Positions 1 to 6,415 are shown, counted from the first letter of the stretch. The stretch is 11,620 nt of DNA from Actinomycetales bacterium Ga0077552 (GCA_001464255.1 LNFD01000089.1:1-11620); one strand, 5' to 3'. The notes: a model not told the origin generated them from the sequence alone. Program-made: numbers and translations.

Positions 1-1
1 G

Positions 2-199
2 CAGCGAGAGCACGGCATCACTCCGCTCGATCCGACGGTCGGGCTCGAGATGCCGCTGCCGCACGGAGAGCTCGTGCTCTCAGAGAAAGACCTGCAGGCT
101 CCGACGCTGGCTGAGGCTACGGCGCAGGGCCTCTTGCCGACGTGGGATGCGGAGCGCGCCTTCACCCGTTCGCTCGACGAACGGTGGGCTGGTCGATGA
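2..199 (+). CDS. rmlC: dTDP-4-dehydrorhamnose 3,5-epimerase, C-terminal end (5' end outside window)
   Basis: RmlC epimerises dTDP-4-keto-6-deoxyglucose at C3 and C5 during cytoplasmic dTDP-L-rhamnose synthesis. Only the last 65 codons are here. They read GITPLDPTVGLEMPLP, then LSEKD, then QAPTLAEA and QGLLPTWDAERAF, which is the characteristic tail of actinobacterial RmlC (a LLSxKDxxAPTLxEAxxxGLLPTW pattern). The catalytic His and Tyr lie upstream and cannot be checked. The stop TGA (197-199) overlaps the rmlA start in an ATGA, so the two are translationally coupled and form one sugar-nucleotide operon. Whether the missing N-terminal part is a stand-alone epimerase or part of a fusion, as seen in some actinobacteria, cannot be told from this fragment. 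Confidence 0.85.
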   Translation, partial: QREHGITPLDPTVGLEMPLPHGELVLSEKDLQAPTLAEATAQGLLPTWDAERAFTRSLDERWAGR

Positions 200-1059
200 A
201 GGGCATCATCCTCGCGGGAGGCTCGGGCACGCGCCTCTGGCCCATCACGAAAGGCATCTCGAAGCAGCTGATGCCGATCTTCGACAAGCCGATGATCTAC
301 TACCCGCTGTCGACGCTCATGATGGCCGACATCCGGGAGATCCTCGTGATCACGACCCCGGAGTATGCCGATCAGTTCCAGGCCCTGCTCGGCGATGGCA
401 GTGACCTTGGCATCTCGCTCACCTACGCGCAGCAGCCGTCTCCTGACGGGCTCGCGCAAGCGTTCCTGATCGGCGAAGAGTTCATCGGAGACGACAGCGT
501 CGCGCTGGTGCTCGGCGACAACATCTTTCACGGTTCAGGGCTCGGTTCGGCCCTCCGCCGATACACCGACATCGAGGGTGGGCTGATCTTCGCCTATCAG
601 GTCGCGAATCCAGAGGCCTATGGCGTCGTCGAGTTCGATGCTGAAGGGCGTGCGGTGTCGATTGAGGAGAAGCCCGTTCATGCCAAGAGCAGCTTCGCGG
701 TTCCGGGGCTCTACTTCTACGACAACAGCGTCGTCGAGGTCGCAAAGTCGATCACGCCCAGCGATCGCGGCGAGCTCGAGATCTCGAGCGTCAACGAGCG
801 TTACCTCACCGCGGGCCGCCTTCAGGTTCACGCGCTCGACCGCGGAACGGCGTGGCTCGACACGGGAACATTCGAGTCGATGATGCAAGCATCTGAGTAC
901 GTGCGGGTGATCGAAGACCGCCAGGGCTACAAGATCGGCTGTATCGAGGAGGTGGCCTGGCGTGCTGGCTGGATCGATGACGTTCAGCTGGCCGCCCTCG
1001 CGGCTCCCCTGGCCAAGAGCGGGTACGGCACCTATCTGCAGCGCCTCTTGGCTCGGTAG
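196..1059 (+). CDS. rmlA: Glucose-1-phosphate thymidylyltransferase
   Basis: RmlA joins glucose-1-phosphate and dTTP to give dTDP-glucose, the first step of dTDP-L-rhamnose synthesis. The 287-residue protein begins MKGIILAGGSGTRLWPIT: the nucleotidyltransferase signature GGSGTRL at residues 8-14, then SKQLMPIFDKPMIYYPLS. Further RmlA landmarks are LVLGDNIFHG, SIEEKP, GLYFYD, RGELEISSVN and LDRGTAWLDTGT. Length fits the family (about 290). Start choice: an in-frame ATG at 142 would add 18 residues with no family match inside rmlC, whereas ATG 196 overlaps the rmlC stop as ATGA and puts the signature at the N-terminus. No strong Shine-Dalgarno is visible, so coupling probably drives translation. 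Trp15 replaces the more common His or Tyr in RLxP, which is harmless in related transferases. Confidence 0.96.
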   Translation: MKGIILAGGSGTRLWPITKGISKQLMPIFDKPMIYYPLSTLMMADIREILVITTPEYADQFQALLGDGSDLGISLTYAQQPSPDGLAQAFLIGEEFIGDDSVALVLGDNIFHGSGLGSALRRYTDIEGGLIFAYQVANPEAYGVVEFDAEGRAVSIEEKPVHAKSSFAVPGLYFYDNSVVEVAKSITPSDRGELEISSVNERYLTAGRLQVHALDRGTAWLDTGTFESMMQASEYVRVIEDRQGYKIGCIEEVAWRAGWIDDVQLAALAAPLAKSGYGTYLQRLLAR

Positions 1060-1065
1060 TCCGTT

Positions 1066-1890
1066 GTGGCGGTGACATACGTGCGCGAGCTGTTCGCGAC
1101 GCGCGAGCTCTTGGTCAATCTGACGATGCGCGAGGTGAAGGGTCAATATCGGCGCACGGTGCTCGGCCAGCTGTGGTCGATCATCAATCCGGTCGCGACC
1201 ATGGTCGTGTACACGCTCGTCTTCTCGCTTCTGCTCAGGGTGCCGCCGCCACCCGGCGATCCGAGCCAGCTCGACGTTTACGCCCTCTGGCTCATGTGCG
1301 CACTTCTGCCGTGGACGTTCTTCACGCGGGTCGTGAACAGCGGTGTCGCCTCGATCACGAACAATGCGAGCCTCATCACGAAGGTCTACTTCCCCCGCAT
1401 GCACTTGCCGCTGTCGGTCACCCTCTCGACGGCGATCACGTTCGGCATCGAACTGCTCGTGCTGACGCTCGCTCTGCTCCTGTTCGGCGGTCTGCCGCTG
1501 CTGTGGTTGCCCTTCGTGCTCGTCGCCACGGTTCTCCTCGCGATGTTCGCCACAGGACTGGCGATGATGCTTGCGATCGTGAACGTGCATTTCCGTGACA
1601 CACAGCACTTCGTCGGTATCCTGCTGCCGATGTGGATGTTCCTGACTCCGATCATCTATCCCTTCACGATCGTGCAGGAGGCGGCAGCTCGGTCGGGCGA
1701 GTGGATTGTCACGGCCTTCCAGGTCAACCCGATGCTGCACTTCGTCGAGCTGTTCCGCACGCTCCTCTACGACAACGCGATGCCCGACGTGCTCGACTGG
1801 CTCGCTGCAATTCTCGCCGCGGCGGTCGTTTTCGGGTTGGGCGCGCTGGTCTTCTGGCGCCACGAGTCGCGGCTGGCCGAGCTGCTATGA
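1066..1890 (+). CDS. wzm: ABC-2 type polysaccharide/teichoic acid export permease (Wzm/TagG family)
   Basis: This is the membrane half of an ABC transporter that moves a finished lipid-linked polysaccharide across the cytoplasmic membrane. The 274-residue protein has the family N-terminal amphipathic segment (TMREVKGQYRRTVLGQLWS, residues 20-38), then about six hydrophobic segments (roughly 39-57, 73-92, 114-140, 145-172, 183-199, 242-262). It carries the conserved NVHFRDTQHF (173-182) and LTPIIYP (193-199) elements. Start is GTG at 1066, with GTG 1072 (giving MTYVREL) an equal alternative; neither has a clear ribosome site. It follows rmlA by 6 bases and its stop overlaps the next ATG as ATGA, so permease and ATPase should be made in fixed ratio. 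Exported substrate is not readable from the sequence; the rml genes suggest a rhamnose-containing glycan. Confidence 0.93.
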   Translation: MAVTYVRELFATRELLVNLTMREVKGQYRRTVLGQLWSIINPVATMVVYTLVFSLLLRVPPPPGDPSQLDVYALWLMCALLPWTFFTRVVNSGVASITNNASLITKVYFPRMHLPLSVTLSTAITFGIELLVLTLALLLFGGLPLLWLPFVLVATVLLAMFATGLAMMLAIVNVHFRDTQHFVGILLPMWMFLTPIIYPFTIVQEAAARSGEWIVTAFQVNPMLHFVELFRTLLYDNAMPDVLDWLAAILAAAVVFGLGALVFWRHESRLAELL

Positions 1891-2639
1891 GCGCGACGGG
1901 CAAGTTTGCGGTCAGTGTCGACGGGGTCTCGAAGAAGTTCCGGCTGTTCCACGAGCGCAACCAGACGCTCAAGTCGGCGATCATGCGTGGCCGCCGCATC
2001 GTGGCTGACGACTTCTGGGCGGTGCGGGACGTCTCGTTCAAGATTCCGCACGGGGAGACCTTCGGGCTCATCGGTCGCAACGGATCGGGCAAGTCGACCT
2101 TGCTCAAGATGCTCGCCCGCATCTATCGGCCCGACGAGGGGAGCTTGTCGCTCAATGGCCGTGTGTCGTCGATGCTCGAGGTGGGCTCGGGCTTCCACCC
2201 TGAACTCAGCGGCCGCGAGAACGTGTTCCTCAACGGCTCGATCCTCGGCCTGAGCCGTAAGCAGGTCGCTGCGCGATTCGACTCGATCGTCGACTTCTCA
2301 GGAGTCGAGGGCTTCATCGACCAGCCGGTCAAGAACTACTCGTCGGGCATGTACGTGCGCCTCGGCTTCGCGGTCGCCGTGCACACCGAGCCCGACATCC
2401 TCATCGTCGACGAGATCCTCTCCGTCGGCGACGGCGCCTTCCGTGACAAGTCCCGAAAGAAGTTCCTCGAGTTCACGGGGGAGGGGCGCACGGTCATTCT
2501 TGTCTCGCACGCCCTGTCAGAGATCACGGAGATGTGTCAGCAGACCGCCTGGATGCACGAGGGCCGGGTCCGAGCACTCGGGCCGACATCTGAGGTTGTC
2601 GAGGCCTACGACGCGGCGATCGAGGCCGAGTCGAGCTGA
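1887..2639 (+). CDS. wzt: ABC transporter ATPase for polysaccharide/teichoic acid export (Wzt/TagH family, short form)
   Basis: This is the ATP-hydrolysing partner of the preceding permease. The 250-residue protein shows Walker A GRNGSGKST (63-71), signature YSSGM (151-155, the variant typical of this subfamily rather than LSGGQ), Walker B ILIVDEILSVGD (171-182) and switch His208 in VSHAL. The segment FHPELSGRENVFLNG after Walker A is diagnostic of polysaccharide exporters. It ends soon after the nucleotide-binding domain (IEAESS), so it lacks the C-terminal carbohydrate-binding domain by which some Wzt proteins recognise a chain-end cap. The start ATG 1887 overlaps the wzm stop. An open frame reaches back to 1632, but that stretch is inside wzm and has no family match. 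The gene converges with the minus-strand glycosyltransferase 21 bases away. Confidence 0.95.
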   Translation: MSATGKFAVSVDGVSKKFRLFHERNQTLKSAIMRGRRIVADDFWAVRDVSFKIPHGETFGLIGRNGSGKSTLLKMLARIYRPDEGSLSLNGRVSSMLEVGSGFHPELSGRENVFLNGSILGLSRKQVAARFDSIVDFSGVEGFIDQPVKNYSSGMYVRLGFAVAVHTEPDILIVDEILSVGDGAFRDKSRKKFLEFTGEGRTVILVSHALSEITEMCQQTAWMHEGRVRALGPTSEVVEAYDAAIEAESS

Positions 2640-2660
2640 GCGGCGTCGTGATGGCGACCG

Positions 2661-3545
2661 CTACCGAGCGCGTCGCTCGAGCAGCGCAGACCGAGCGGTG
2701 AGGCCCATCGACAGAGCGACTCGCACGGGCCACAGGTACCACCCGCGGTACTTACGAGTGATGAAGCGTCGGGCCGACGTGTGATGAGCACGAATCATGA
2801 CGGCCGACTCGTTGATGGTCGTATGACCGCCAATGTGGGTTACCGCGACGGAGGGCTCATAGCGGTTGCGATAACCCGCGAGCCCGATTCGGTACCCCAG
2901 ATCGACGTCTTCGAAGTACATGAAGTAGCCCTCGTCGAACCCGCCGACCTCGTCGAAGACGTCGCGCCGTACGAGCAGGCATGAGCCCGAGAGCCACCCA
3001 GCGTCGCGCGCCGTGACTGCCTCGTCGGCATCCTGCCGATAGCGGCGCGTCCACGGATTGTCGTGCCAGAGATTGACGAAGAGCGCGTGCCCGACGCCCG
3101 TGCGCAACGATGGCACGCGTCGCGCCGAGGGGTACACGGTGCCGTCGGGGTTGAGAACAGCCGGGCCGATCGCGGCGATGCGCGTATCGCTCTCGCCCAC
3201 CGCCATGAGGGCGTCGATGACCCCGGGATGCAACACCACGTCGGGGTTGCTGATGAGCACCCAGCGCACGCCCGCTGGTAGTGCCGCGACCCCCGCGTTG
3301 ATTGCGCCGCCATATCCGGGGTTATCGGGTCGCGCTACGTAGTCGGCCCCGAACCGGGCTGCGAGCTCGGCGGCGCGAGAGTCGTCACCGGGCTTGTTGT
3401 CAACGATGACGGTCTGCACGGGGGTTGATGACGCCGCCGCGATCGACGCCAGGAATCCGGGCAAGACACCGTTCGAGCGGTACGCGACGGTGACCACGGC
3501 GATGCCCGGCCGCTCGACACTGCGCCGCTCATCACCCCCGCTCAT
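2661..3545 (-). CDS. wbbL: WbbL-like GT2 rhamnosyltransferase
   Basis: Predicted cytoplasmic inverting glycosyltransferase (GT-A fold, family 2) of 294 residues. From the N-terminus: IAVVTVAYRSNG (15-26), VIVDNKPGDDS (46-56), RPDNPGYGGAINAG (72-85), the metal/nucleotide-binding region SNPDVV (99-104), then GWLSGSCLLVRR (183-194) and FMYFEDVDL (208-216). The NPWTRRY segment and the GWLSGSCLL to EDVDL block closely resemble actinobacterial WbbL, which transfers L-rhamnose from dTDP-rhamnose to GlcNAc-PP-polyprenol to make the linkage unit for cell-wall glycan. That activity is inferred; another rhamnose acceptor is possible. It is transcribed against both neighbours: convergent with wzt, divergent from the 3593 glycosyltransferase across 47 bases. 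A TAGGAT box lies 9 bases before the ATG. Confidence 0.86.
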   Translation of the reverse strand: MSGGDERRSVERPGIAVVTVAYRSNGVLPGFLASIAAASSTPVQTVIVDNKPGDDSRAAELAARFGADYVARPDNPGYGGAINAGVAALPAGVRWVLISNPDVVLHPGVIDALMAVGESDTRIAAIGPAVLNPDGTVYPSARRVPSLRTGVGHALFVNLWHDNPWTRRYRQDADEAVTARDAGWLSGSCLLVRRDVFDEVGGFDEGYFMYFEDVDLGYRIGLAGYRNRYEPSVAVTHIGGHTTINESAVMIRAHHTSARRFITRKYRGWYLWPVRVALSMGLTARSALLERRAR

Positions 3546-3554
3546 AATGGGACG

Positions 3555-3560
3555 ATCCTA
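3555..3560 (-). promoter_or_regulatory. Putative near-leaderless -10 box TAGGAT for the WbbL-like gene
   Basis: On the minus strand TAGGAT matches the actinobacterial TANNNT -10 pattern and is followed by 9 bases and then the ATG at 3545. A start site 6-7 bases downstream would leave a leader of about 2-3 bases. The AGGA within it could alternatively act as a somewhat distant Shine-Dalgarno. No convincing -35 was seen. Confidence 0.45.
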
Positions 3561-3580
3561 GCCGCGCCGGTGGGCGGCCC

Positions 3581-3586
3581 TAGGCT
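3581..3586 (+). promoter_or_regulatory. Putative leaderless -10 box TAGGCT for the 3593 glycosyltransferase
   Basis: TAGGCT matches TANNNT, and after six bases (GGCGGG) comes the GTG start at 3593. This is the spacing expected if transcription begins on the start codon itself. It lies in the 47-base divergent spacer, only 20 bases from the opposing TAGGAT box. GGCGGG could serve as a poor, too-close ribosome site. No -35 match is evident. Confidence 0.5.
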
Positions 3587-3592
3587 GGCGGG

Positions 3593-4603
3593 GTGGCAGA
3601 CGCGCGTATCTCGGTGGCTCTCGGCACCCGCAACGGCGGCGCGTACGTCGCGCGACAGGTGGCGAGCATCCTCGGCCAACGCCCCGCACCTTTCGAGCTC
3701 GTCGTGGGCGACGATGATTCGAGCGACGACACCCTCGCGATCATCGAGCGCGTGCACACCGAGACGCTGGCGGCAAACGCCGAGCTGTCGACGAGGCTCA
3801 CCATCATCCGGCGCCGGCCGGCACTCGGGGTGACGGCCAACTTCGCGGCCACCCTGGCGGCCTGCAAGGGCGAGCTCATCGCGCTCAGTGATCAAGACGA
3901 TGTCTGGATGCCCGGCAAGCTCGCCGCCCTGTCGGCAGCATTCGCGGCCGACCCGCAGCTGCTGCTCGTCCATTCCGACGCGCGGCTCGTCGACGGCGAG
4001 GGCGCACCGCTGGGACTGACCTTGCTCGATGCGCTCGAGGCGACCAAGGCCGAGCGTGCGGGCCTCGCCGCGGGCGAGGCCCTGCCCGTGCTGCTGCGGC
4101 GCAATCTGGTGACCGGGGCGACGGTCATGCTGCGCCGCACCCTGCTCAACAGTGCCGCGCCAGTTCCGGCCGAGTGGGTGCACGACGAGTGGCTCGCGGC
4201 GATCGCGGCTGCCGTGGGGCGCGTGCGGCTGCTGCCCGAACCGCTCATCGACTACCGGCAGCACGGCGCCAACCAGATCGGTGCGCGCCGGCCGACTATG
4301 GCTGATCGATTCGCCCGTCTTCGCGAGCCGCAGGCGCACCGTGCTGCACGGCTCGCTCGGCGCGCCGCTCTGCTCGCCGAGCGGGGCCGCGCCGTGATGG
4401 TGCCGACCGCCGTGCAACAGCAGCTCGATGCCAAAGCCGCGCACGAAGCCCAGCGGGCACGCTTGCCGAGGACGCGTATCGCTCGCGTGCCCTCTGTGCT
4501 CGGGGGTGTGCTGTCTGGACGGTACTTCCGCTATAGCCGGGGGGTCATCGACGTGATGCGAGATCTCGCACAACCGGCGGGTCAGCCCGCTCCGCGCGCC
4601 TAG
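3593..4603 (+). CDS. GT2 glycosyltransferase with SDQDDVW motif
   Basis: Predicted cytoplasmic family 2 glycosyltransferase, 336 residues. ISVALGTRNGG (6-16) opens the GT-A fold. VVGDDDSSDDT (37-47) gives the nucleotide-binding Asp cluster. SDQDDVW (99-105) carries the DxD-type metal-binding motif. HDEW (197-200) is the usual position of the catalytic base region in this subgroup, and YRQHGANQIGA (from 221) is its typical C-terminal landmark. Such proteins add sugars to O-antigen, capsule or cell-wall glycan, often from dTDP-rhamnose or UDP-hexose; donor and acceptor cannot be read here. The start is GTG 3593, because the fold begins five residues later and a -10-like box sits immediately upstream. 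The C-terminal 90 residues are Arg/Ala-rich. GC is very high compared with the next gene. Confidence 0.9.
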   Translation: MADARISVALGTRNGGAYVARQVASILGQRPAPFELVVGDDDSSDDTLAIIERVHTETLAANAELSTRLTIIRRRPALGVTANFAATLAACKGELIALSDQDDVWMPGKLAALSAAFAADPQLLLVHSDARLVDGEGAPLGLTLLDALEATKAERAGLAAGEALPVLLRRNLVTGATVMLRRTLLNSAAPVPAEWVHDEWLAAIAAAVGRVRLLPEPLIDYRQHGANQIGARRPTMADRFARLREPQAHRAARLARRAALLAERGRAVMVPTAVQQQLDAKAAHEAQRARLPRTRIARVPSVLGGVLSGRYFRYSRGVIDVMRDLAQPAGQPAPRA

Positions 4604-4606
4604 GGT
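4601..4606 (+). promoter_or_regulatory. Putative leaderless -10 box TAGGGT for the ABC flippase gene
   Basis: TAGGGT followed by GAAGTC and then ATG at 4613 repeats the geometry seen before 3593: hexamer, six bases, start codon. Its first three bases are the TAG stop of the upstream glycosyltransferase gene, so an internal promoter overlaps the gene end. This would let the flippase gene be transcribed independently of 3593-4603. No -35 element was recognised. Confidence 0.5.
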
Positions 4607-4612
4607 GAAGTC

Positions 4613-5353
4613 ATGGTCCCGTCGTTGTCGCGTGCACTCCAGTTCCTGACGCGTCGGGAGCGGAACGTCTACGCGGTCACCGTGCTGATGCGCACGCTGA
4701 CCGGGTTGCTTGATGTGGCCGGAATCCTCCTCGTCGGCTTCATCGCCAGTGCGATCGCGTCGCAGGCGAGCGTTGAGGCGAGTGGTCAGCCGGTGCGTCT
4801 TCTGGGAATCACCGTGCCCCTCCTCGACGCGAGCGGGTTGTTCACCCTCGTTGCCGCTGTTCTCGTGGTCTTCATCGTCAAGGCCGTGCTTGCGGTCTCG
4901 CTCACGCGATTCTTGACGTTCTTCATCGCCGGGGTTGAGACTCGAGCCGCCGATCGCATCGCCGGTTACCTGCTTCGAGGGTCGTTGCTCGACCTCAAGA
5001 ATCGGTCGACGTCTGAAGTGCAGTTCGCTGTGACGAATTCGTCGACCTACGCGTTCACGGGGTTGCTCAACAACCTGGCAACCCTGGTCTCAGAATCGTT
5101 TCTTCTGCTGGTCATCGCGGCAACGTTCGTCTTGGTGAATCCTCTTGCCGCGCTGTTCACGGTTCTGTACTTCGGCGTCTTTGTGCTCATCTTGCAGACG
5201 ATCATTGCTCGCACTCTCCGTCGGGCCAGTAAGCAAGCCGTCTCGGGAACGATCGACACGATGTCGCGTATCGCCGATACGACGGGCGCTTTCCGTTCGT
5301 TGACTCGATTGCAGAATCTCGTCGTCGCATTTCACGGTCGGGTGCCGAGATGA
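4613..5353 (+). CDS. ABC flippase, N-terminal membrane part as read before the frame break
   Basis: The frame encodes 246 residues. Hydrophobic segments lie at about 19-50, 75-105, 158-176 and 178-200, giving four of the six expected membrane helices, with the cytoplasmic loop containing ETRAADRIAGYLLR (109-122) between the second and third. Homology-like sequence ends at residue 228; residues 229-246 are out of frame. On its own it has no ATPase domain and could only act by pairing with the downstream half. Confidence 0.6.
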   Translation: MVPSLSRALQFLTRRERNVYAVTVLMRTLTGLLDVAGILLVGFIASAIASQASVEASGQPVRLLGITVPLLDASGLFTLVAAVLVVFIVKAVLAVSLTRFLTFFIAGVETRAADRIAGYLLRGSLLDLKNRSTSEVQFAVTNSSTYAFTGLLNNLATLVSESFLLLVIAATFVLVNPLAALFTVLYFGVFVLILQTIIARTLRRASKQAVSGTIDTMSRIADTTGAFRSLTRLQNLVVAFHGRVPR

Positions 5354-6408
5354 CCTTCGTGGGCACGTTGCCTCGATATGTGGTCGAGACCGCCCTCATC
5401 CTCGGGGTCGTGCTCTTGCTCGGCCAGCAGTTGCTCGTCGGAGAGCCGGCGAGCGGGCTGGCGACCGTCGGCGTCTTCCTGACCGGAGGCGTCCGCCTCA
5501 TGGCGTCGCTCCTGCCACTTCAGAGCGCACTCGCCAACCTCAAGCAGAATGGTGAGCAAGCGCGGGCATCGCTCGACCTGCTTGATGAAGCTAGCCGGCC
5601 AACTCGTTCGAGTCCGCGGCCCGCAGTTCCCGGTTCTGTCCCCCTCGATCGTCCGCTTGCCGTTGAGGTGCGGAACGTCGGCGTGGAGTACCCGGGTTCC
5701 CCCGGCCGCCGTGCCCTTGACGACGTGAGCGTGTCAGTGGCCGCGGGGTCGTTCGTCGCGATCATCGGCCCGTCCGGCGCGGGCAAGACCACCCTCGTTG
5801 ATGTGGTGCTCGGTCTGATTGATCCGGTAGACGGGATCGCGGAGGTGGGCGGCTACCAGCCGCGGAGCGTATCGGTCGCTGCCCCCGGACTCATCTCCTA
5901 TGTTCCGCAGAAGCCGGGTCTCATCAGCGGCACCATCGCTCAGAATGTCGCGCTCGGTCTTGACGGCGATGAGATTGATCGCGACCGCGTGCACCAAGCA
6001 CTTGCCGAGGCCTACCTCGAGGAGTTCATCGCCACGCTGCCCGACGGTATCGACACCTCCGTCGGCAAGCAGGCGGATGCTCTCAGCGGTGGTCAGATTC
6101 AGCGTATTGGCCTCGCGCGTGCGCTGTACAGTCGACCGCGGCTTCTCGTGCTTGATGAGGCGACGAGCGGCCTCGACGCCAGTTCCGAGTCGTTCGTCTC
6201 GGCGAGCCTGCGGGCACTTCATGGTCAGACCACGGTGATTGTCGTTGCTCATCGACTCTCGACCGTGCAATCGGCTGACGTCGTTCATGTCGTCGAAGGG
6301 GGTCGGCTGACCGCGTCGGGTACCTTCGCCCAGGTTTCCGGAGCGAACCCCACCGTCGCTGAGTACGTTCGCTTGATGACCTTCGACTCGGATGGCCCGA
6401 TAGTCTGA
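5350..6408 (+). CDS. ABC flippase, C-terminal part with TM5-TM6 and intact ATPase domain
   Basis: This 352-residue frame starts at an ATG that overlaps the stop of the upstream part as ATGA, so coupled re-initiation could in principle make it as a separate polypeptide. Residues 11-30 and 37-57 are the last two membrane segments. The nucleotide-binding domain follows: Walker A GPSGAGKTT (140-148), Q-loop region VPQKPGLISGTI, signature ALSGGQIQR, Walker B LLVLDEATSGLD and switch His in VVAHRLST. All ATPase residues are present. The same frame stays open upstream of 5350 back past the break, supporting one original gene rather than two. Confidence 0.65.
   Translation: MTFVGTLPRYVVETALILGVVLLLGQQLLVGEPASGLATVGVFLTGGVRLMASLLPLQSALANLKQNGEQARASLDLLDEASRPTRSSPRPAVPGSVPLDRPLAVEVRNVGVEYPGSPGRRALDDVSVSVAAGSFVAIIGPSGAGKTTLVDVVLGLIDPVDGIAEVGGYQPRSVSVAAPGLISYVPQKPGLISGTIAQNVALGLDGDEIDRDRVHQALAEAYLEEFIATLPDGIDTSVGKQADALSGGQIQRIGLARALYSRPRLLVLDEATSGLDASSESFVSASLRALHGQTTVIVVAHRLSTVQSADVVHVVEGGRLTASGTFAQVSGANPTVAEYVRLMTFDSDGPIV
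6401..6406 (+). promoter_or_regulatory. Putative -10 box TAGTCT for the DUF2142-type gene
   Basis: TAGTCT fits TANNNT and is followed by nine bases and the ATG at 6416, leaving a leader of only two or three bases. It overlaps the last codons of the flippase gene. The GAAG at 6407-6410 is a weak alternative ribosome site. No -35 was recognised at the right distance. Confidence 0.4.
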
Positions 6409-6415
6409 AGCGGTT

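Larger units (their letters stand above)
4613..6408 (+). pseudogene. PglK-like ABC flippase (fused membrane domain and ATPase), frame broken near base 5295
   Basis: Taken together the two parts make one half-transporter of about 600 residues, the usual size for PglK/MsbA-like proteins that flip lipid-linked oligosaccharides. The N-terminal part holds TM1-TM4 and runs in frame to GAFR (codon 228, base 5294). Continuation in that frame (SLTRLQNL to a stop at 5351-5353) does not fit the family. The frame shifted by -1 reads PFVDSIAESRRRISRSGAEM and then FVGTLPRYVVE, which is what the family shows before TM5. Net change is a loss of 3k+1 bases, and a few expected residues between GAFR and FVDS seem missing. 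The ATPase domain is fully intact. A real deletion, a sequencing or assembly error, or a split protein are all possible. TagBC-like or MsbA-like lipid transport are alternative roles. Confidence 0.8.

Noticed and set aside
1057..1068. TAGTCC before the permease start as another leaderless -10
   Set aside because: The sixth base is C, not T, and the distance to GTG 1066 is only three bases; coupling with rmlA is a simpler explanation.
535..1863. Long minus-strand open frame of 442 codons across rmlA and the permease gene
   Set aside because: It is Arg/Glu/His-rich with no domain-like pattern and lies exactly opposite two well-supported genes; it is a codon-bias shadow.
2668..2687. Imperfect palindrome around GCTCGAGC just past the convergent gene ends
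   Set aside because: The stem is interrupted, there is no T-tract, and it falls in coding sequence; high-GC DNA produces such palindromes often.
2734..2753. Hairpin with about seven pairs (GTACC / GGTAC core) as a possible terminator
   Set aside because: It lies inside the 3' coding part of the WbbL-like gene, has no T-run on either strand and is too far past the export ATPase stop to be called with confidence.
3542..4573. Minus-strand open frame of 343 codons opposite the SDQDDVW glycosyltransferase
   Set aside because: Low-complexity composition and no family features; the plus-strand gene explains the coding signal.
5285..5300. Programmed -1 ribosomal frameshift in the flippase gene
   Set aside because: No X XXY YYZ heptamer in the proper phase, no evident stimulatory structure, and family residues appear to be missing at the junction.
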